A stretch of 64,000 bases of DNA from Oscheius dolichura (GCA_932521035.1 OW051494.1:1288001-1352000); one strand, 5' to 3'. Counted from the first letter of the stretch, positions 1-12,475 are shown. Made by a program: numbers and translations. The notes: a model not told the origin generated them from the letters alone.

Positions 1-42
1 GTATGTTTTTAGATATTTTTAATATTAAAAAAATATGTTCAG

Positions 43-3000
43 ACACAACAACAAAAACCAGCACAGATCCCACTGAATGCGGCTAATTTAGCAGCGTTGA
101 ATAATCTGGCCCGACTGAATCAGAACAACTCGTCAGGTGAGAGAAAACGCTTTTTGATCTTTCTGACGTCTTTTCAACTTTTAAAAAGCAAATAGAGCTT
201 TTAGGCTAGAAAAACGCGCCGCTTTTTTCTGATCATGGTACACTAATTTATTTTTGAAAAAAATAGCAGAACACGCAGAAAAATTGGCTCAAAAACGAAG
301 AATCGAATTTTTTCCTACGCAGGCACCCAGCCGTAAGCAGCATGCGAATTTGGCGGGAAATTTCAAATTTCCTTTAAAATTTATGGTTTTTAACCGTTTT
401 CTTGGTTCTTTTAGCTTATTTTCGATAAATTAGCAGATTATAATCAAAAATGTCCCGGTATGCCCTCTCCCATTGTTGAAATAGGAGGTAATAATTCGTC
501 TTATCAAAAATCATGAAATTGTCCCGAGTTATTGACGCACATTTTCCCCCCTGCTTCTCTGAGCTGTGTTATTCATAGTTTATCTCTCTTCTTCTCGAAA
601 AGTATTGTGTAGTTTGTGAAAAGGTGCAACAGCAGGATGACACTGATACGAAGAGCAGATGGGGAAGGGCGCCTTGTTCTTATAAGGATTACAGTATATC
701 GGAGTTTCTAGGAACTATTTAAACCTTTTTTAATTAATAGTAGGCATTTTCTATAAATAAAAAGTTGGCCTAATACGAAAAATGGCAATCTTGTGCTTTA
801 GAGGGGATGAAACCTTAGAATTGGTTTATCCCCAATTGAAATGTGATTCTACGCGTCTCGGGGCCAGTTTTTTCTGATCTTTTCATTAATTTCTACTAGA
901 TATCTCTATTTTTATTGTTTTTAATGTCATTTTAAAGCTTAAAAATATAAAAAATGCTGGAAAATAGAGAAAAAAACAACTGAAAATGGGAAAATACGCG
1001 ATTTCAAGGCTTTTGTGCAAAGGACCCCTTTATTTTCGCAAAATTCCACGCAACAAAGTTCAATTTCTCCTCTTCCTGCCCTGAATTTTGTTACTTGTGA
1101 TCTGGTTTCAAATTTCACTGATAAGACGATGTATACAGCTCTCTCTTCTCTCTCCCTTTCCCTGTTAGTCATGTGACTGACTGTATTTGCCGTCTCTCTA
1201 GCTAAATTCGAAGCCGACTATCTCCCAAGCCGGGGTTTCTCAATTTTGCAGCAATCTAGAAATTACAAGCCCTCTCTGGAGAGCTCTTATCAACAGCTTG
1301 GTCCTTTTATCTTGGAGACTGTCTTACCGAGACTTTTTCCTGGATATATAGCCATTTTGGGGAGAAATTCATAATTTTTAAAGCATAATTTCTAAAGCTA
1401 AAAAAACGCTCAAATGAACCGAAATAACTTTGTTTCTTGGCTAAATCTAAATTTTCCCCTTTGAAATGGATTGTAGCTTATTTCTACTGATAAATTGACT
1501 TTTCTAAAGGTCTAAGTCGATCTAGATAGGTCATATTTACCATCTAGATGGGCCAAAAGGTCTATTTCTTTATTAATTTTTATATATCAACGCCTAAAAA
1601 ATTCGCTTCTTTGCTGCTTGTTGTCTTGTCGCTGTCATAAAAGTTACCCCCGAAAAGATATGCATCAATATGTGATGATGAAATACAACCGACTAGTCAA
1701 TAGGGGAGAGAGTACCCCCCCTCACCAGATGTGACTGTCTGCCCTTCCCCCTCGTTCGAATTATTCTCTGCCCCGGCCATCTTTTATTATCTGAGAGAGT
1801 AGCCATTTTAAAGGGGGCAGAGGTGTCTAGAGAACAATAAGTATAAGTTCTCCTATAGACAGACGAATCACGTCATTGGCGGAGCTCTTTCTGTCTCCGG
1901 CTTGTTTATTAGCGTACATCTATTGTTTCCTCTCTTGTCCTCTTTTCTCATCAAAAAAGGAGAGTTCATCCTCTTTTCTCGCTATTTCTTATAGATAATA
2001 TGTTCATTTTACTGCGTAGAAACGTTAAATATTCAGTTGAACCCAAATAAAATGATGAATAAGGCGCGAAAGCCAGTTATCCAGGGAAACCGCAGCCAGG
2101 AGCCTAATTTTCTACCAAATTCAGATTTTTACCTGCCTAGATATTCTACAGTAATCTAGCATTTGATACTTAGTAAAAATATAGAAAAAAAAATCACTTT
2201 TGAAACGGTTACAATAGCCCATAGAGCCACAGTTACGCAGCTAGACAGGCGGCAGCGCCCTTTTGGAGGGAAACGCGGCTAAATGAGCCAAATTCTTGAA
2301 TATTAAGGCAATCTACGCAGTTAAATTGTGTATATACAGTATGTAGAATACCCAGTTAATAGAAAAAAAAAGAAAAAAATAATTATTTTGCTCAAAAAGG
2401 GCATCTAAAGCTCATAGAAGGAATTTTACCAGAAACGTGGAGAAAAGAGGAAAATAGCGGCTTTTAGGAGGGTTACTGTACTTTACTATATTTCTTAGAC
2501 TGTTTAGAAAGATCCTGAAGCTTCTATTCCATTGGTTGTTTTCCATTAAAAAGCTCAATTCAGTCAATAAAGCGCCAAAATGGCGGTGTAGTGGATGCAT
2601 ATCGCGCCAAACCATGACAACCTTTCTTCTCTCCATGCCCTGTCCTTTGCTTCCTGCTCTCTTCTGTTCTTTTCTCTTCTTTTTGTCATCACCCCCGTGA
2701 TGTATACACAAACCATAGACGGCGAGGGGGCACGGAGATACATATTGATACATAAATGTCTTCTCCTTTTTCAGTACCAACATTGCCCAACATGGCGGGG
2801 GCTGACTCACTCTTCAGTCAATTCAACTTTGCCAATGCTGTTAAACAAGGTGACTTCTTTTGTTTTCTCCCTTTAACATCCCCCTTCTTTTTAATCTAAA
2901 TATTTTGAATAGAGTCTAATTCAAGGAGAACTGCCCCCGCCTCTCTTGCCCCAGTTTTCCCCCTCAGCCCTCTCCCCCCTCCCCCCGCCCCGGTTGCTAT

Positions 3001-6000
3001 GAGATACCGAAAAATATAATGTGTGTATAGAGCAAGCGGGGCGAGAGAACGAGTAATGTCGTCGTGTTTTTCAGAATTAAACTCAGCTCCACACGGAACC
3101 GACGCCAACGGAATGCCACAGCCGAAGAGGCGACGACTCCGCCGCCACCCGGTATGGATGTTCTTCCGCGATTTGGAAGATAGGGTAAGTCGCGCCTAGT
3201 TTTTAAGATTTTAATTTAATTTTAACATTAAATATATACTTTAAAGCCTGCTTACAAGGAAACTTTTTCAATAAGCGATGCGTTTCGGCTAAACGAAGTA
3301 CACCATTCGATAGAGAATCAAAAGTTGTACAAGAAGCTGGTGTCAGGAAGTGCCTAACGCACCCTGTGACATGTTCCTCATACTGTACAAAAGAACATCA
3401 TTGCTCTAATTTCATCCATTTCCAAGCAGCATCATGGCTCTACGGGTAAAAGGTTGGGCTATGGTTGTACAGACCCAAGTTCGGTCTCGGTTGCCTTTTT
3501 TGCCCTTTTTCTGGCTCACTTCTTTTGAGCGGTCGCTTTCATTTTGCAAAGGAATTTCTTTGAAAAATTTCCAAGTCTTTCCCTATATGTGTTGCTGTGT
3601 AACAGGGTGCATTAGGCACTTCCTGACTTCGGATTCATATTTTGATTCTCTATCGAATGGTGTACTTCAGTACACAGGAACGCATCGCTTTTTGAAAAAG
3701 TTCCCTTGTTAGCAATAATAAGCAATAATTTTTATTATATTGAGACTTTTTCTGGGTTAAATCATGTTTTTATGGACACTAGGGCAAAAACCGAGCGCAT
3801 TGCCCTTTTGAGCCCATATAATAATATTTTTAAGTACTTATGGAATAGATTACGGTAATTATATTATTAGTATGTTGTTGTTGGCTATAAAGTATAAAAA
3901 TAGAGCAACAGTGGCAAAAATACGATGAGTACTCGTCATTTTCACTGGAACCTGCCATTATCGCGGTGTTATTGTGTTCTCCGGGGAAATTCTGAGAATC
4001 GGGGCGTCAATTACGATAATTTCGCCGATTTGTATGAGTTTATTAACTGGAAAGCTTTCTATTTGACTGCGTAGAAGCGTGAAATACTCAGTAGAACCCA
4101 AAAGCCACAGTTAGACAGCTAGTAGACAGCCAAATTGCAGCTCGACGGCGTTTTCAAGGAATTTTGAAAATTTAGAACTTTTCCAGGGCATTTTTCTAGG
4201 ATTACTGTAACCTATAACTCGAAAAAGTCGTCCTAGATATAGCTAAAAGTCTCAAAAACGATCCAGAACCCCTCTAGTCTCTAAAAACCTCCAGCAAGCC
4301 CGGTAAAAGTCAAAATTCCTGACTTCGGTCCAATTTTAACCCTAAAACCAACAAATTCCATGTTATTTTTTTATATTGTAACCTCTAAAATTTATAGAAA
4401 CAAGGAGGATATTTTCAGATGGTCGGCTGTATAAATTGTAACTTCCGTACGGGTTCAGCATTCAGTACCAACTTGAAGATGCACTTGAAGGCTCATCATA
4501 AAGACGACTACGAACGGGTAGGCTCTGCTCTTTTCTTCTATCCCCCGCCCTGCACCCGTAAAATTTCGGCAGGAGGATCATCTTTATTCAAAACTGTTAC
4601 AAAACTGGGTAGCCTTTAGACCTTTGTCCTGCCGAGACTTTACGGGTGCAGGGGATCGGACTATCGAGGACTGAGCCGTAATATTAGTAGACAATCGATT
4701 TTTGTCCAAAATGGAGCATACGCCACGTCGTAAAGGTTACAAAGAAGAGAGAGAGAGAGGGGGAAGGGAGAGAAATCCTAATATTTGGCCACATAGCATA
4801 GGCTGGCACGTTTTATCAGTTTCTTCTCTTTTCCATCTCTCTCTCTCTTTCCCCGGGTTGGACAATCAAACTAGTAAAGAATCCCCTGATAAGAAGAAGC
4901 AAGAGAAAAGAGAAGGGGGTATGTAACCGGGGAGAGCAGAGAGTGAAAATAGGCTCGGTCCTCGACAATTCATCCCCTGCACCCGTAAAGTCTCGGCAAG
5001 ACAAAAGTATAAAGGTGATAGAGTTTTGTAACAGTTTTGAATAAAGATGATCCTCCTGCCGAGACTTTACGGGTGCAGGGGATCGGACTATTGAGGGCCC
5101 AGGCCAAAAATAAAAGGGTATCATTTTTAACACATTTTTAACATTTGGAACAATAGTTCTCTACTTCTACCGTAGTACTCTAAGCGCTTCAAAGGTCTAA
5201 TTTAACGGATTTATTCGATTTTAAAGGTTTTTATGGAAAATACAGTATCCTGGGGCAATTTGTGGTCTTGAGAACGCCTTCTCTTTCCCCTAAAAACCTA
5301 CCGTAATCCCTAGAATCTTTATCATCGGGTTCTAGACCGCCTGTGCTTACCGTATCCCTGACTCTAGAACCAGTTTTTAAAGGTCTAATTTTACTGTATT
5401 TTTCAATTTTCCAGGTCCTGAAACTCGAGGATGACATGCGAATGGAAGAAGGCATCCCGAACAACAAGATCAAGTCGGAACTGATTGACTACATCCGCGG
5501 CGGCGGGAATGCTTCGACCCCGCCCAGCTGTGAGTTTTCCGTTGTCCAAAAAGTGTTGGCAACAGTGGTTTCAGTAAATTCTACCATACCCAAGCCGTCT
5601 CCCCTGGTGCAGCAGTTCATCAGCCAGACGATGGCCGGCCGGACGGGACAGACGCCGAGTCAGAAGAAGGAAAACCTCGACGATGACCCGTTTAACGGGA
5701 TGTCCATGTCGGATAAGTTGGCCGCCCTGGTGGGACTGACGCCGTCGTCTGGGAATGTTGAGGGAGAAATGGTTGAGGAGAAGAATTGCAACACTATTCT
5801 GGTGAGTGGGGAAGACATTATTAATGCCTTGATACAGTTAAAAGAAAATAAAGGGGGGTAAAATAGGCTACTGCCCCCCTGGAACAAGAAAACCTAGCCG
5901 CATTTTTATTGTTCTCATTTTGGCTCGTCTCCTTCCGTCACTCGGCTGACCGGCGTCTCCTCTACTTGCTAATGAACTTGGGCGGGTTGTGGCGAGCCTT

Positions 6001-9000
6001 GATGACCGTGAAGGAGACCTCCATCTCCCCGGTGACATTCATCACGGCGGCGGCATTGTCGAATTCGCCGCAGTAGCGGGGAGCTGAGAAGACCGTCACC
6101 AGATGCCGGTCTGCGAAGAACTCGTAGCCGTCTTGTACCACCTGAAGGATCATCTCATCAGCCGACTTTATAGTCACCTGATGGCCCCGGACGATGAGGT
6201 CGATGTCCATCTTCCGGCAGAACTCCTTGGTCACGTCCTCGCCGAAAGTGTACGAGACGCCGCGGCCGCTCTTAGCCCAGCCGGCCACCACGGGATCCGG
6301 ATCGGACCAGAGCAGGTCAGAGGCGAGGCTCCGCGAGATGGGCTCCAGGGGCCGGCTGATCTTCGAGTCCTCCAGCTGGTCCCAGGAGTTCAGTTGGGGG
6401 GAGATGCCCCCGTGCATGCAGAAGATCCGGCCGCCGACGAGGGCGCAAAGCGGCAGATAGTTGAACATCTCTTGGAAGCTGTTGTAGAGGTGCGGCGTCC
6501 GGTAGCGGCGCTTGCACTCGTCATAGAAGCCGTACGTCTTGTTGATGGAGGAGCACTCGTGGTTGCCGCGGAGGAGGAAGAACGAGTCGGGCAGGGCCAG
6601 CTTGAAGCCGAGCAGCAGCGAGATGACCTCGATTTGCTGCTTGCCGCGGTCGACATAGTCCCCGAGGAAGAGGTACGGGCTGTCGTTCGGGTAGCCGCAC
6701 TTGTTGAAGATTCGCAGCAGGTCCGCGTACTGGCCATGGACATCGCCGCAGATTTTGATGGGCGCATTCACCTCGATCAGTACCGGCTGCTTCTTCATTA
6801 TTTCCTGGACCTTCCTCGTCATTTCCATTATCTCCTCGGCCGGTACCGCATACGTCAGCGACATGTTCTGCTGGTCATTTACTGAAATTTTCTTTATGTA
6901 AGTTCGGCTCGAAATGGGGCACTCTACCTCCGAGGATCTTGTCGATGAAGGCGGCGATCTGCTCCTTTTCCTCGTCTGTCATTCAACCACCGCCAGAGAA
7001 TCACGCCAAGTCAGCAAATGCGTCTTTGCTCGTTCGATTATGGAAAACTGATTTGACCGACCAGTTTAAACGGCTCTGACCGTCCTAAATACTAATTTTA
7101 AAGGTCTAAAATTATCTAGACAAGTCAAATTTACCCTCAAAATGAGTTATTTAGGACTAGAAGACGGTATAAATTCACTAGAAATGCCCGTTTTTGGAGT
7201 AGCGCCCTCGGGATTACTGTAACTTTCGGTACAGATCACCCATTTCCCTGGAATAGGGTCAAAATATAATTTTTTTTTCAAAGGTTTATATTGACAGTTA
7301 CATAGGTCACGTTTACCATGTCCAACCGCTCCAAAAAACCAAAAACCACCGGGATTACTGTAATTTGAGTTCTTGCGGCTTTTCAAGGGAAAAGGAAGCA
7401 AAATATCATTTTTAAAGGTTTGAAAGGATCTAACTAGGTCATATTTACCCTCAGCATCATCTAAATGGGCCGATAACCTCAAGAAAACCAGTACGGTGGC
7501 TTGAAAAGCAGCGGCGTTGCGAAAAAGGCCGCGCATTGGGCGCCGCTTCCCGTTGAACCGGGATGGCGGGCAAATTCTCTAATTACCTGGAAGTTTCTTT
7601 GATATTTCAGCAAGAGGATTTTATTATCTTTATAAAAAGACCAAAAATATTGAGAAAAAATGTTTTTTTTTTCTGAAGAAATGGAGTTTTTCTCATCCAA
7701 TAACCTCAAAAATCGAATTTCAGAACCCTCTGGAAGAATTCAAGAGAACATTTCTCGCCTCTAACATGGGACTCCAGCCGCCGCCCCAGGAGCAGACGAT
7801 AATCAATCTAAACGGCACGATACTCCACTCTTCGGATGCCAAATCGACCTCGTCCGCTTCGACGGACGTCAGCGGGGATGACAAGAAGAGTGAGCGGGAC
7901 CGGGCCCTTGCCAGGTAGCCTCCCGCCTTTTTCCGCTTATTTATATCAATTTATAGATTCTGGGTAGAGCAGGGAGGCAATGACGATCTGCTAAGCAATG
8001 AAATCTTCAAGGTACGGTCATTTTTTCTATTAAAAAAATATGAAAAATCGTCTTTAAAAGTCAAATTCTCCTGCTGTGTCTCTGTTGTGTGCATGTGTGT
8101 CGTCTTTTTCTGTCCTCCGTCGCCTCCTCGCCCTTTGTAACTAATCCCTCACTTGTTTTTCCCCTCACAAACTTATTTCACTTCTCTTAGGTTTTGTTCG
8201 ATTCACTAACTACTACTGACACGGTGGCGGACGATGAAAATCGTGAAAATTCTGAAGAAATTGAAGAAAACGGCGACGATAGCGAGGAGAAGTCGCTCTC
8301 ACCGGGGCCGAGCTGCGCCACAGCTTCGACAGCCGACGGCGCCACAGTTCACACCTCCACGGCTAATTTCGACATCACTAATCTCACCTACGAATCTCTT
8401 TTTGATGCTTTGGCGTCATTTGAACAATCTCTTGGATTAACGGAAGCTAATGCCTGTACAATACTGATAGAATTGTTACGGAGCTCTGCAAAAACACCTA
8501 CAGAACGGGCAACAGTCGAGACGGTGGCTTCAGGCCTGGAAAAAATAGCTGCGCTTGAATATGAAGTGGATAAACAAGAAAGGATGAGAAAATTAGTCTC
8601 GGAGAAGATGAAATTGAAGAGATTATTCGAAACACCGGAACAGAGAGCACAACGGTTGGAAAGAATGCGAGCACGGTATAGATCATCGAAAACGGGAGAG
8701 CCGTGTCCTCTGCCGCTGCCGACGGGAGGGAGACGAGAAAAGAATGGACTGGAAAGCGAGACAGCTAAAGAAGAGAGATTAAGAAAATTGAGAGAATATC
8801 AAAGGAGACGACTGGAAAGAGAATTACCGGAACAGAGAGAACGACGACTGGCTAAGATGCGGCTGAATCAAAAATTACGAAGGGAAAGACAAAATCAACA
8901 AAAACAATTGGCTGGAGGAATTGTAGGTTTTTTTTCGTATTATTTTTATTTTTAGTTCTAATTTTCTTTGGCTTTTTTGAGTTTATCCCACACTCCTTTT

Positions 9001-9509
9001 CTCTAAATAAAATAACATGTGGTGCTGGCCTTGCTAATATATTGAACTCGTGGTGGTGTGAATTGTGGCACGGATAGTGGTGGTGGTTATTGTTGTGGCA
9101 CACTGTTTTTTGCTTGCTTTTGTTCTATTTTTTTGAGTTTTCTTTATTTAGAAATTATGTTAGACGGTATAAATAATATTTGGAGACGGAAAAGGGGGAT
9201 TTTTATCACTGAAAAATATCAAAATTTTACAAAAATTCGGAATAACAACGCATTTTCATTTTGCTAGACGATTTTTCATGTAAAAGATGAAATTAAAACA
9301 ATAAAACGCAAATTCTATACAATTTTCTTTCTAAAATGTATCAAAGATATTCTAAAAAACAAGGAAATAAAAGAAATGACCAAGAAAAATCAACAAAATT
9401 CACATTTCAGGACTTGCTACGTGCCTTGGCTCCGGATTATGAAGTACCGGATGCGACTCACCTAGCCACATTAGTGGACGAGGATCAACTAAACCTTGGT
9501 CTGAATTAA
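43..9509 (+). CDS. BED-type zinc-finger protein, 5' end outside the window
   Basis: Exons read as 43-136, 2775-2849, 3075-3184, 4419-4517, 5415-5529, 5575-5801, 7724-7914, 7957-8011, optional 8191-8922 and 9411-9509 (TAA); all phases agree. A BED finger spans the 3075 and 4419 exons: aromatic start HPVWMFFRDLEDR, then C-x2-C in GCINC and NLKMHLKAHH. BED fingers bind DNA in chromatin-associated and transposase-derived proteins, so a nuclear regulator is likely. The N-terminal part is Gln/Asn-rich. The 45-nt intron 5530-5574 is a multiple of three and stop-free, so it could also be retained. The intron 5802-7723 hosts a PP1 gene on the other strand. The optional 732-nt exon adds 244 residues rich in Arg and Glu. 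I do not recognise the orthologue. Confidence 0.8.
137..2774 (+). other. Long AT-rich intron of the BED gene
   Basis: Lies between two exons with matching phase (phase 1 on both sides). It holds purine/pyrimidine-rich runs and several TACTGTA/TACGGTA-like motifs that recur through the window's introns. No coding exon or RNA gene is evident. Confidence 0.5.
4549..4654. repeat. Inverted-repeat element family 1, copy a
   Basis: The ends are near-perfect inverted repeats built on CACCCGTAAA..TCGGCAG and CTGCCGAGACTTTACGGGTG, followed by CAGGGGATCGGACTAT. The interior (complement of GAATAAAGATGATCC) runs in the opposite direction to copy b 320 bases downstream. It sits in a BED-gene intron and looks like a MITE. 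Confidence 0.85.
4975..5081. repeat. Inverted-repeat element family 1, copy b
   Basis: Same termini as copy a, with the interior in the forward sense (TTGTAACAGTTTTGAATAAA). The symmetry extends outward: GGCTCGGTCCTCGA lies on the left, and GATCGGACTAT follows the right end as it does in copy a. Full inverted repeats may therefore be about 50 bases. Confidence 0.85.
5962..6982 (-). CDS. Serine/threonine protein phosphatase PP1 catalytic subunit, nested antisense in the BED-gene intron
   Basis: Exons 6928-6982, 6178-6881 and 5962-6141 give about 312 residues, close to the usual 300-330 of PP1. All metal and active-site motifs are present in order: GDVHGQ, GDYVDRG, LRGNHE, CMHGG, then FSAPRYCGEFDN. 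The 36-nt segment 6142-6177 is stop-free and a multiple of three, so an unspliced reading would insert 12 residues into the catalytic core. Removing it restores RGHQVVQDGYEFF, the family consensus, and it has GT..CAG ends. PP1 dephosphorylates Ser/Thr substrates with targeting subunits. Its near-intronless structure and nesting suggest a duplicated or retroposed paralogue. Which nematode GSP/GLC-7 type it is cannot be told here. Confidence 0.92.
8191..8922 (+). other. Optional 732-nt cassette exon of the BED gene, coding 244 residues
   Basis: The segment follows a TTCTCTTAG acceptor and ends at GTAGGT. It starts and ends in phase 0, so it can be included or skipped between 7957-8011 and 9411-9509 without a frame change. 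It encodes an acidic Ser/Thr-rich start and then basic, probably coiled-coil repeats of the form ETPEQRxxRLxxMRxRxR (around residues 148-165), ending near LPEQRERRLAKMRLNQ. Such PEQR-x2-RL repeats occur in some invertebrate and mobile-element proteins. Domestication is an inference. Confidence 0.65.
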
Positions 9510-10580
9510 AAGAACAAAAAGCTGTTGCTACTGCCTCCATGAGGTCTCTCCCGTGTGTGTGATTCCCTTCCCCAACCTGCTCCCATTCTAGTTTTCCCGT
9601 ATCTAGCCATTTTAGTGACTTCTAACGCTCCCCAAAAAAGAACAATAACAGAATTCTATATGTTGTTTTATTTTACTATATACTGCTCCTCTCCCTTCCC
9701 TCCCAATCTAAATTATTATTATATCATTATATTCACCCGTTTCCAAAAACGTTGCCTCGTAAAATGTCTTTCATACTGAGAATCTCTGTCTCTCTTGCTC
9801 TTCTCAGTCTTTTCAAAAAACGTCGGCTTCCTCTTCCTCGCTCTCTCTCTCCAAGTTGCAATATAGAATTTTTATTGTTTATTTTTCCCGAAATCTTTCA
9901 CTTTTTTCTTCTAAATGATTGGAAAATATATTGTTTTTCTTCTTCTTCTTCTCTCAGCCAAGGCAATATCCCCCTCTCTCTCTCTTCCACTACCCAAAAT
10001 TGTCTTTTCATTCTTTTTTTCCAATATATGCATCGATTCTTTTTCTTCTTATTTTCTGTTTGTACATTTGTGGTTGCTAATATCTGCTGCCTCTCTCTCT
10101 CTCCTTTTCTTCCTAATGTCCTTTTTGCGGTGTCTGCCACGACCCGGGTGGGCTTCTACTCTACTCTAGTTCTTTTTTTTTGCATTTATATAACAAGTCT
10201 TTTTTCCATATAAAAAACAACGAGCATTTTTGTCCCCCGTTGCGTGTCTCTCCGGTTCTTCTTCTATATGCATCGATTCTTTGTTTTTTTCTTCTTCTTT
10301 TTGTAAAATTACTACTATTATTTTATATATCTATCAATCTATCTGTGTGTGTATTTCTCAGGAAATGCGAGCCATACCCCCCTCTTCCTCCGCCTTCAAA
10401 ATTGTAGCCTTCCGTTTTACCTACATAGAATTGTAAAAAAAAGCAAACAAACTAATCAGAGTCGTGTTTTATTAAAGCAGCCATAAACGTTGCTATTATC
10501 CTTTGTGAAAAATAAATGGTTTAAAATATGTAGAGACTTCATCTGAGATCGATATTTATTCAGGGCATTTGCAATAAAGA
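9510..10580. other. 3' UTR and convergent intergenic region, pyrimidine-rich
   Basis: After the BED stop codon come long CT-rich stretches (about 9830-10350). AAAAATAAATGG near 10509 is a possible polyadenylation site for the + strand gene, and a complementary AATAAA near 10557 serves the - strand bZIP gene. No coding frame here looks real. Confidence 0.5.
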
Positions 10581-11373
10581 CTAAAAGAGAAGGTTTTGCT
10601 GGCCGATATCATTACAAGCCAACAATATCATATTTTTGTAGCTAGCCACTTGTTGCTCGAGAATTGTGAGAGTAGTCTTGAGCTCAATATTTCTCTTTTG
10701 AAGAATAATTTCATCTTCTTTGGCTTTTTTACAAGACTCAGCTCTACGAGCACGAGCTTTTCTAGCAGCCATCATGGCTTTATAACGACGAGCCGCGAGA
10801 TCATATGGATCGGAAAGGGGAGGTGATGGAGAATGGGTAGAGGTGAGGGAATCTGCAATACGATTCTTTTGTGAATGTAAGAATGGAAAACTTACAAGAA
10901 GTGGAGCAAGGAGATAGTTGATCTTGCTCATAATTGGGGAAAAATTCGGAAAACTCCGAGAAATCAGCAACAGGAATATTTTGTGATGTTTGTGGTGGAG
11001 GATTTAGGTAATTGTCAAAATTACCGATCTGCCAATCACATGAAGGCTCGAGTTCGAGATATGTTTGTTCTAAATGTGAAAATAGAAAAAATAAATGGAA
11101 ATGAGGTACCGTCAGCAGATGTAGACGTTAACTAGGAGTGTTCTGAACTACCAGTACGCGCCTCATGGCCACTGAAAAAGATACATTTAGTAAAAATGAA
11201 AGTAAAAATTACCGTTCATCCAAAAGAGGCACCCTGTGGTATGGTGGCAATTCCATAGTCATGGTTTCTTGTTGTTCTTGGTAAAGATTCCAGTTATACG
11301 GGAAGTCTGGCGGAGTGGCGTCCCAACAACTAGGATCAGCAGCGTTGTTCCAGCAATCGATAGAAGAAGACAT
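10581..11373 (-). CDS. bZIP transcription-factor-like protein
   Basis: Exons 11213-11373, 11152-11171 (a 20-nt microexon), 10896-11069 and 10581-10852 join in phase to 208 residues. The C-terminal third is a bZIP: a basic segment AARRYKAMMAARKARARR, then a zipper with d-position Leu in IIL, IEL and TIL and an a-position Asn in QKRN. The N-terminal two-thirds is Asp/Pro/Tyr-rich, like a small activation domain. The DNA-contact signature N-x2-AA-x2-[CS]-R reads A-M-M-A-A-R-K-A-R, so the near-invariant Asn is missing. TTTCAG lies 9 bases before the ATG, consistent with trans-splicing downstream of the Abitram gene. Confidence 0.8.
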
Positions 11374-11390
11374 TGTGATAGACTGAAATG
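11374..11390 (-). promoter_or_regulatory. Likely trans-splice acceptor of the bZIP gene
   Basis: On the minus strand CATTTCAG is followed by nine bases and the ATG. An acceptor with no donor upstream in a leader exon, 340 bases below the Abitram stop on the same strand, fits spliced-leader addition in a two-gene operon. This is inference from position and motif. Confidence 0.45.
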
Positions 11391-11713
11391 ATCCGCCTTT
11401 CGTAATTTTCATAAAGGTGTAAAAATTGAGCAGAGAAGAGTCTAAAAATGGTGACGAAAGAGGAATAGAGGCGGTTATCGCCGTGCTGCGCTCCGCCTTG
11501 GCGATTGCACAACAGGACGCAAACGTCAGATGATGTCATTCTTGCTGGTTTGTAGACTTAGCAAACGGAAACGAGCCTTTGTTGTTGACCGAAATATGAT
11601 CTACGTTTAGCTATAATTATATTTATTTTATGTTTTGTAAAATAAAAAGAAAGAACTTATATGCATGGAAACTATTCAAAAATCAACAAAAATGTACAGC
11701 AAATTGAAGGAGA

Positions 11714-12475
11714 TCATGCTTCAACATCCTGAAAAAAAATCGTATTTGACAAGCCAAAAAATTAGCTAACCATTTTTGAAGAAGAGTCTGGGGCAGGAAC
11801 TTCTGGACATGCTGCTGCAATCAAAGGTACTCTCTTGGCAGGTAATTCGTCTCTTAATCCTTCTCCTGCCCGTTTGCCTGCTCCATAAGTGACAATGCCA
11901 ATGTAGCCTTGGTTTTCTGGTGCTGTTCTGATAAGATCTGGATGAGATTTTAGACGATCGTTTACCTACAAAGTTAAATTTAGCTTGTTTTAAAAAAAAT
12001 GACATACTTCAGCTAAAATTCCTTTTACACCAGCACGAATAATTATTTCTTGGCCATCTTTACATTTTATTGTACAAAGTCTTGTTTCTTTTTGAAGAAG
12101 CAATCCGCCCTGTAAATAAAAGATTAATTTAAAAAGCTTATTGATTAGAATAAAAAGTAGCTAAATTATTATCGTTTGTATCGTAGCAACACGCCTCTGT
12201 CCAGCAAAAAATGAACAAACCTTCTTTCCCTTACCAACAACTGTCTTCTCTGATCTATCCACGCCTTTCTTCTTTGTACTGCCAAAATCAACTTCCACCA
12301 CTTCACTAGTCGGAATCTACTGTTAGTTTATACAGAAAAATAATTAAACAAGGCTAACCTTTTTCAGAACAATAACTGTAACACCGCTTGGATGGTGAAG
12401 GTAAGCGATATTGTCATAGTCGGAGGCGTGGCGCTTGTATATTCTATCCACTACTGATCGATATGAGAAGGACAT
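11714..12475 (-). CDS. Abitram (FAM206A/Simiate) family protein
   Basis: Exons 12359-12475, 12221-12316, 12008-12109, 11771-11965 and 11714-11728 give 174 residues, all joining in phase. Family features: the start SVVDRIYKRHASDYDNIAY, GGLLLQKETRLCTIKCKDG with a reduced hammerhead/biotinyl-like fold, and the end GILAEVNDRLKSHPDLI..GYIGIV. Vertebrate Abitram binds actin and has been linked to transcription and neurite form; the worm role is unknown. The start is 264 bases from the divergent VPS36 start, so a shared promoter is likely. Confidence 0.88.

Noticed and set aside
6103-6885. A 260-codon plus-strand frame over PP1
   Set aside because: Antisense of GC-rich PP1 coding sequence; no motif, and the minus strand has every PP1 signature.
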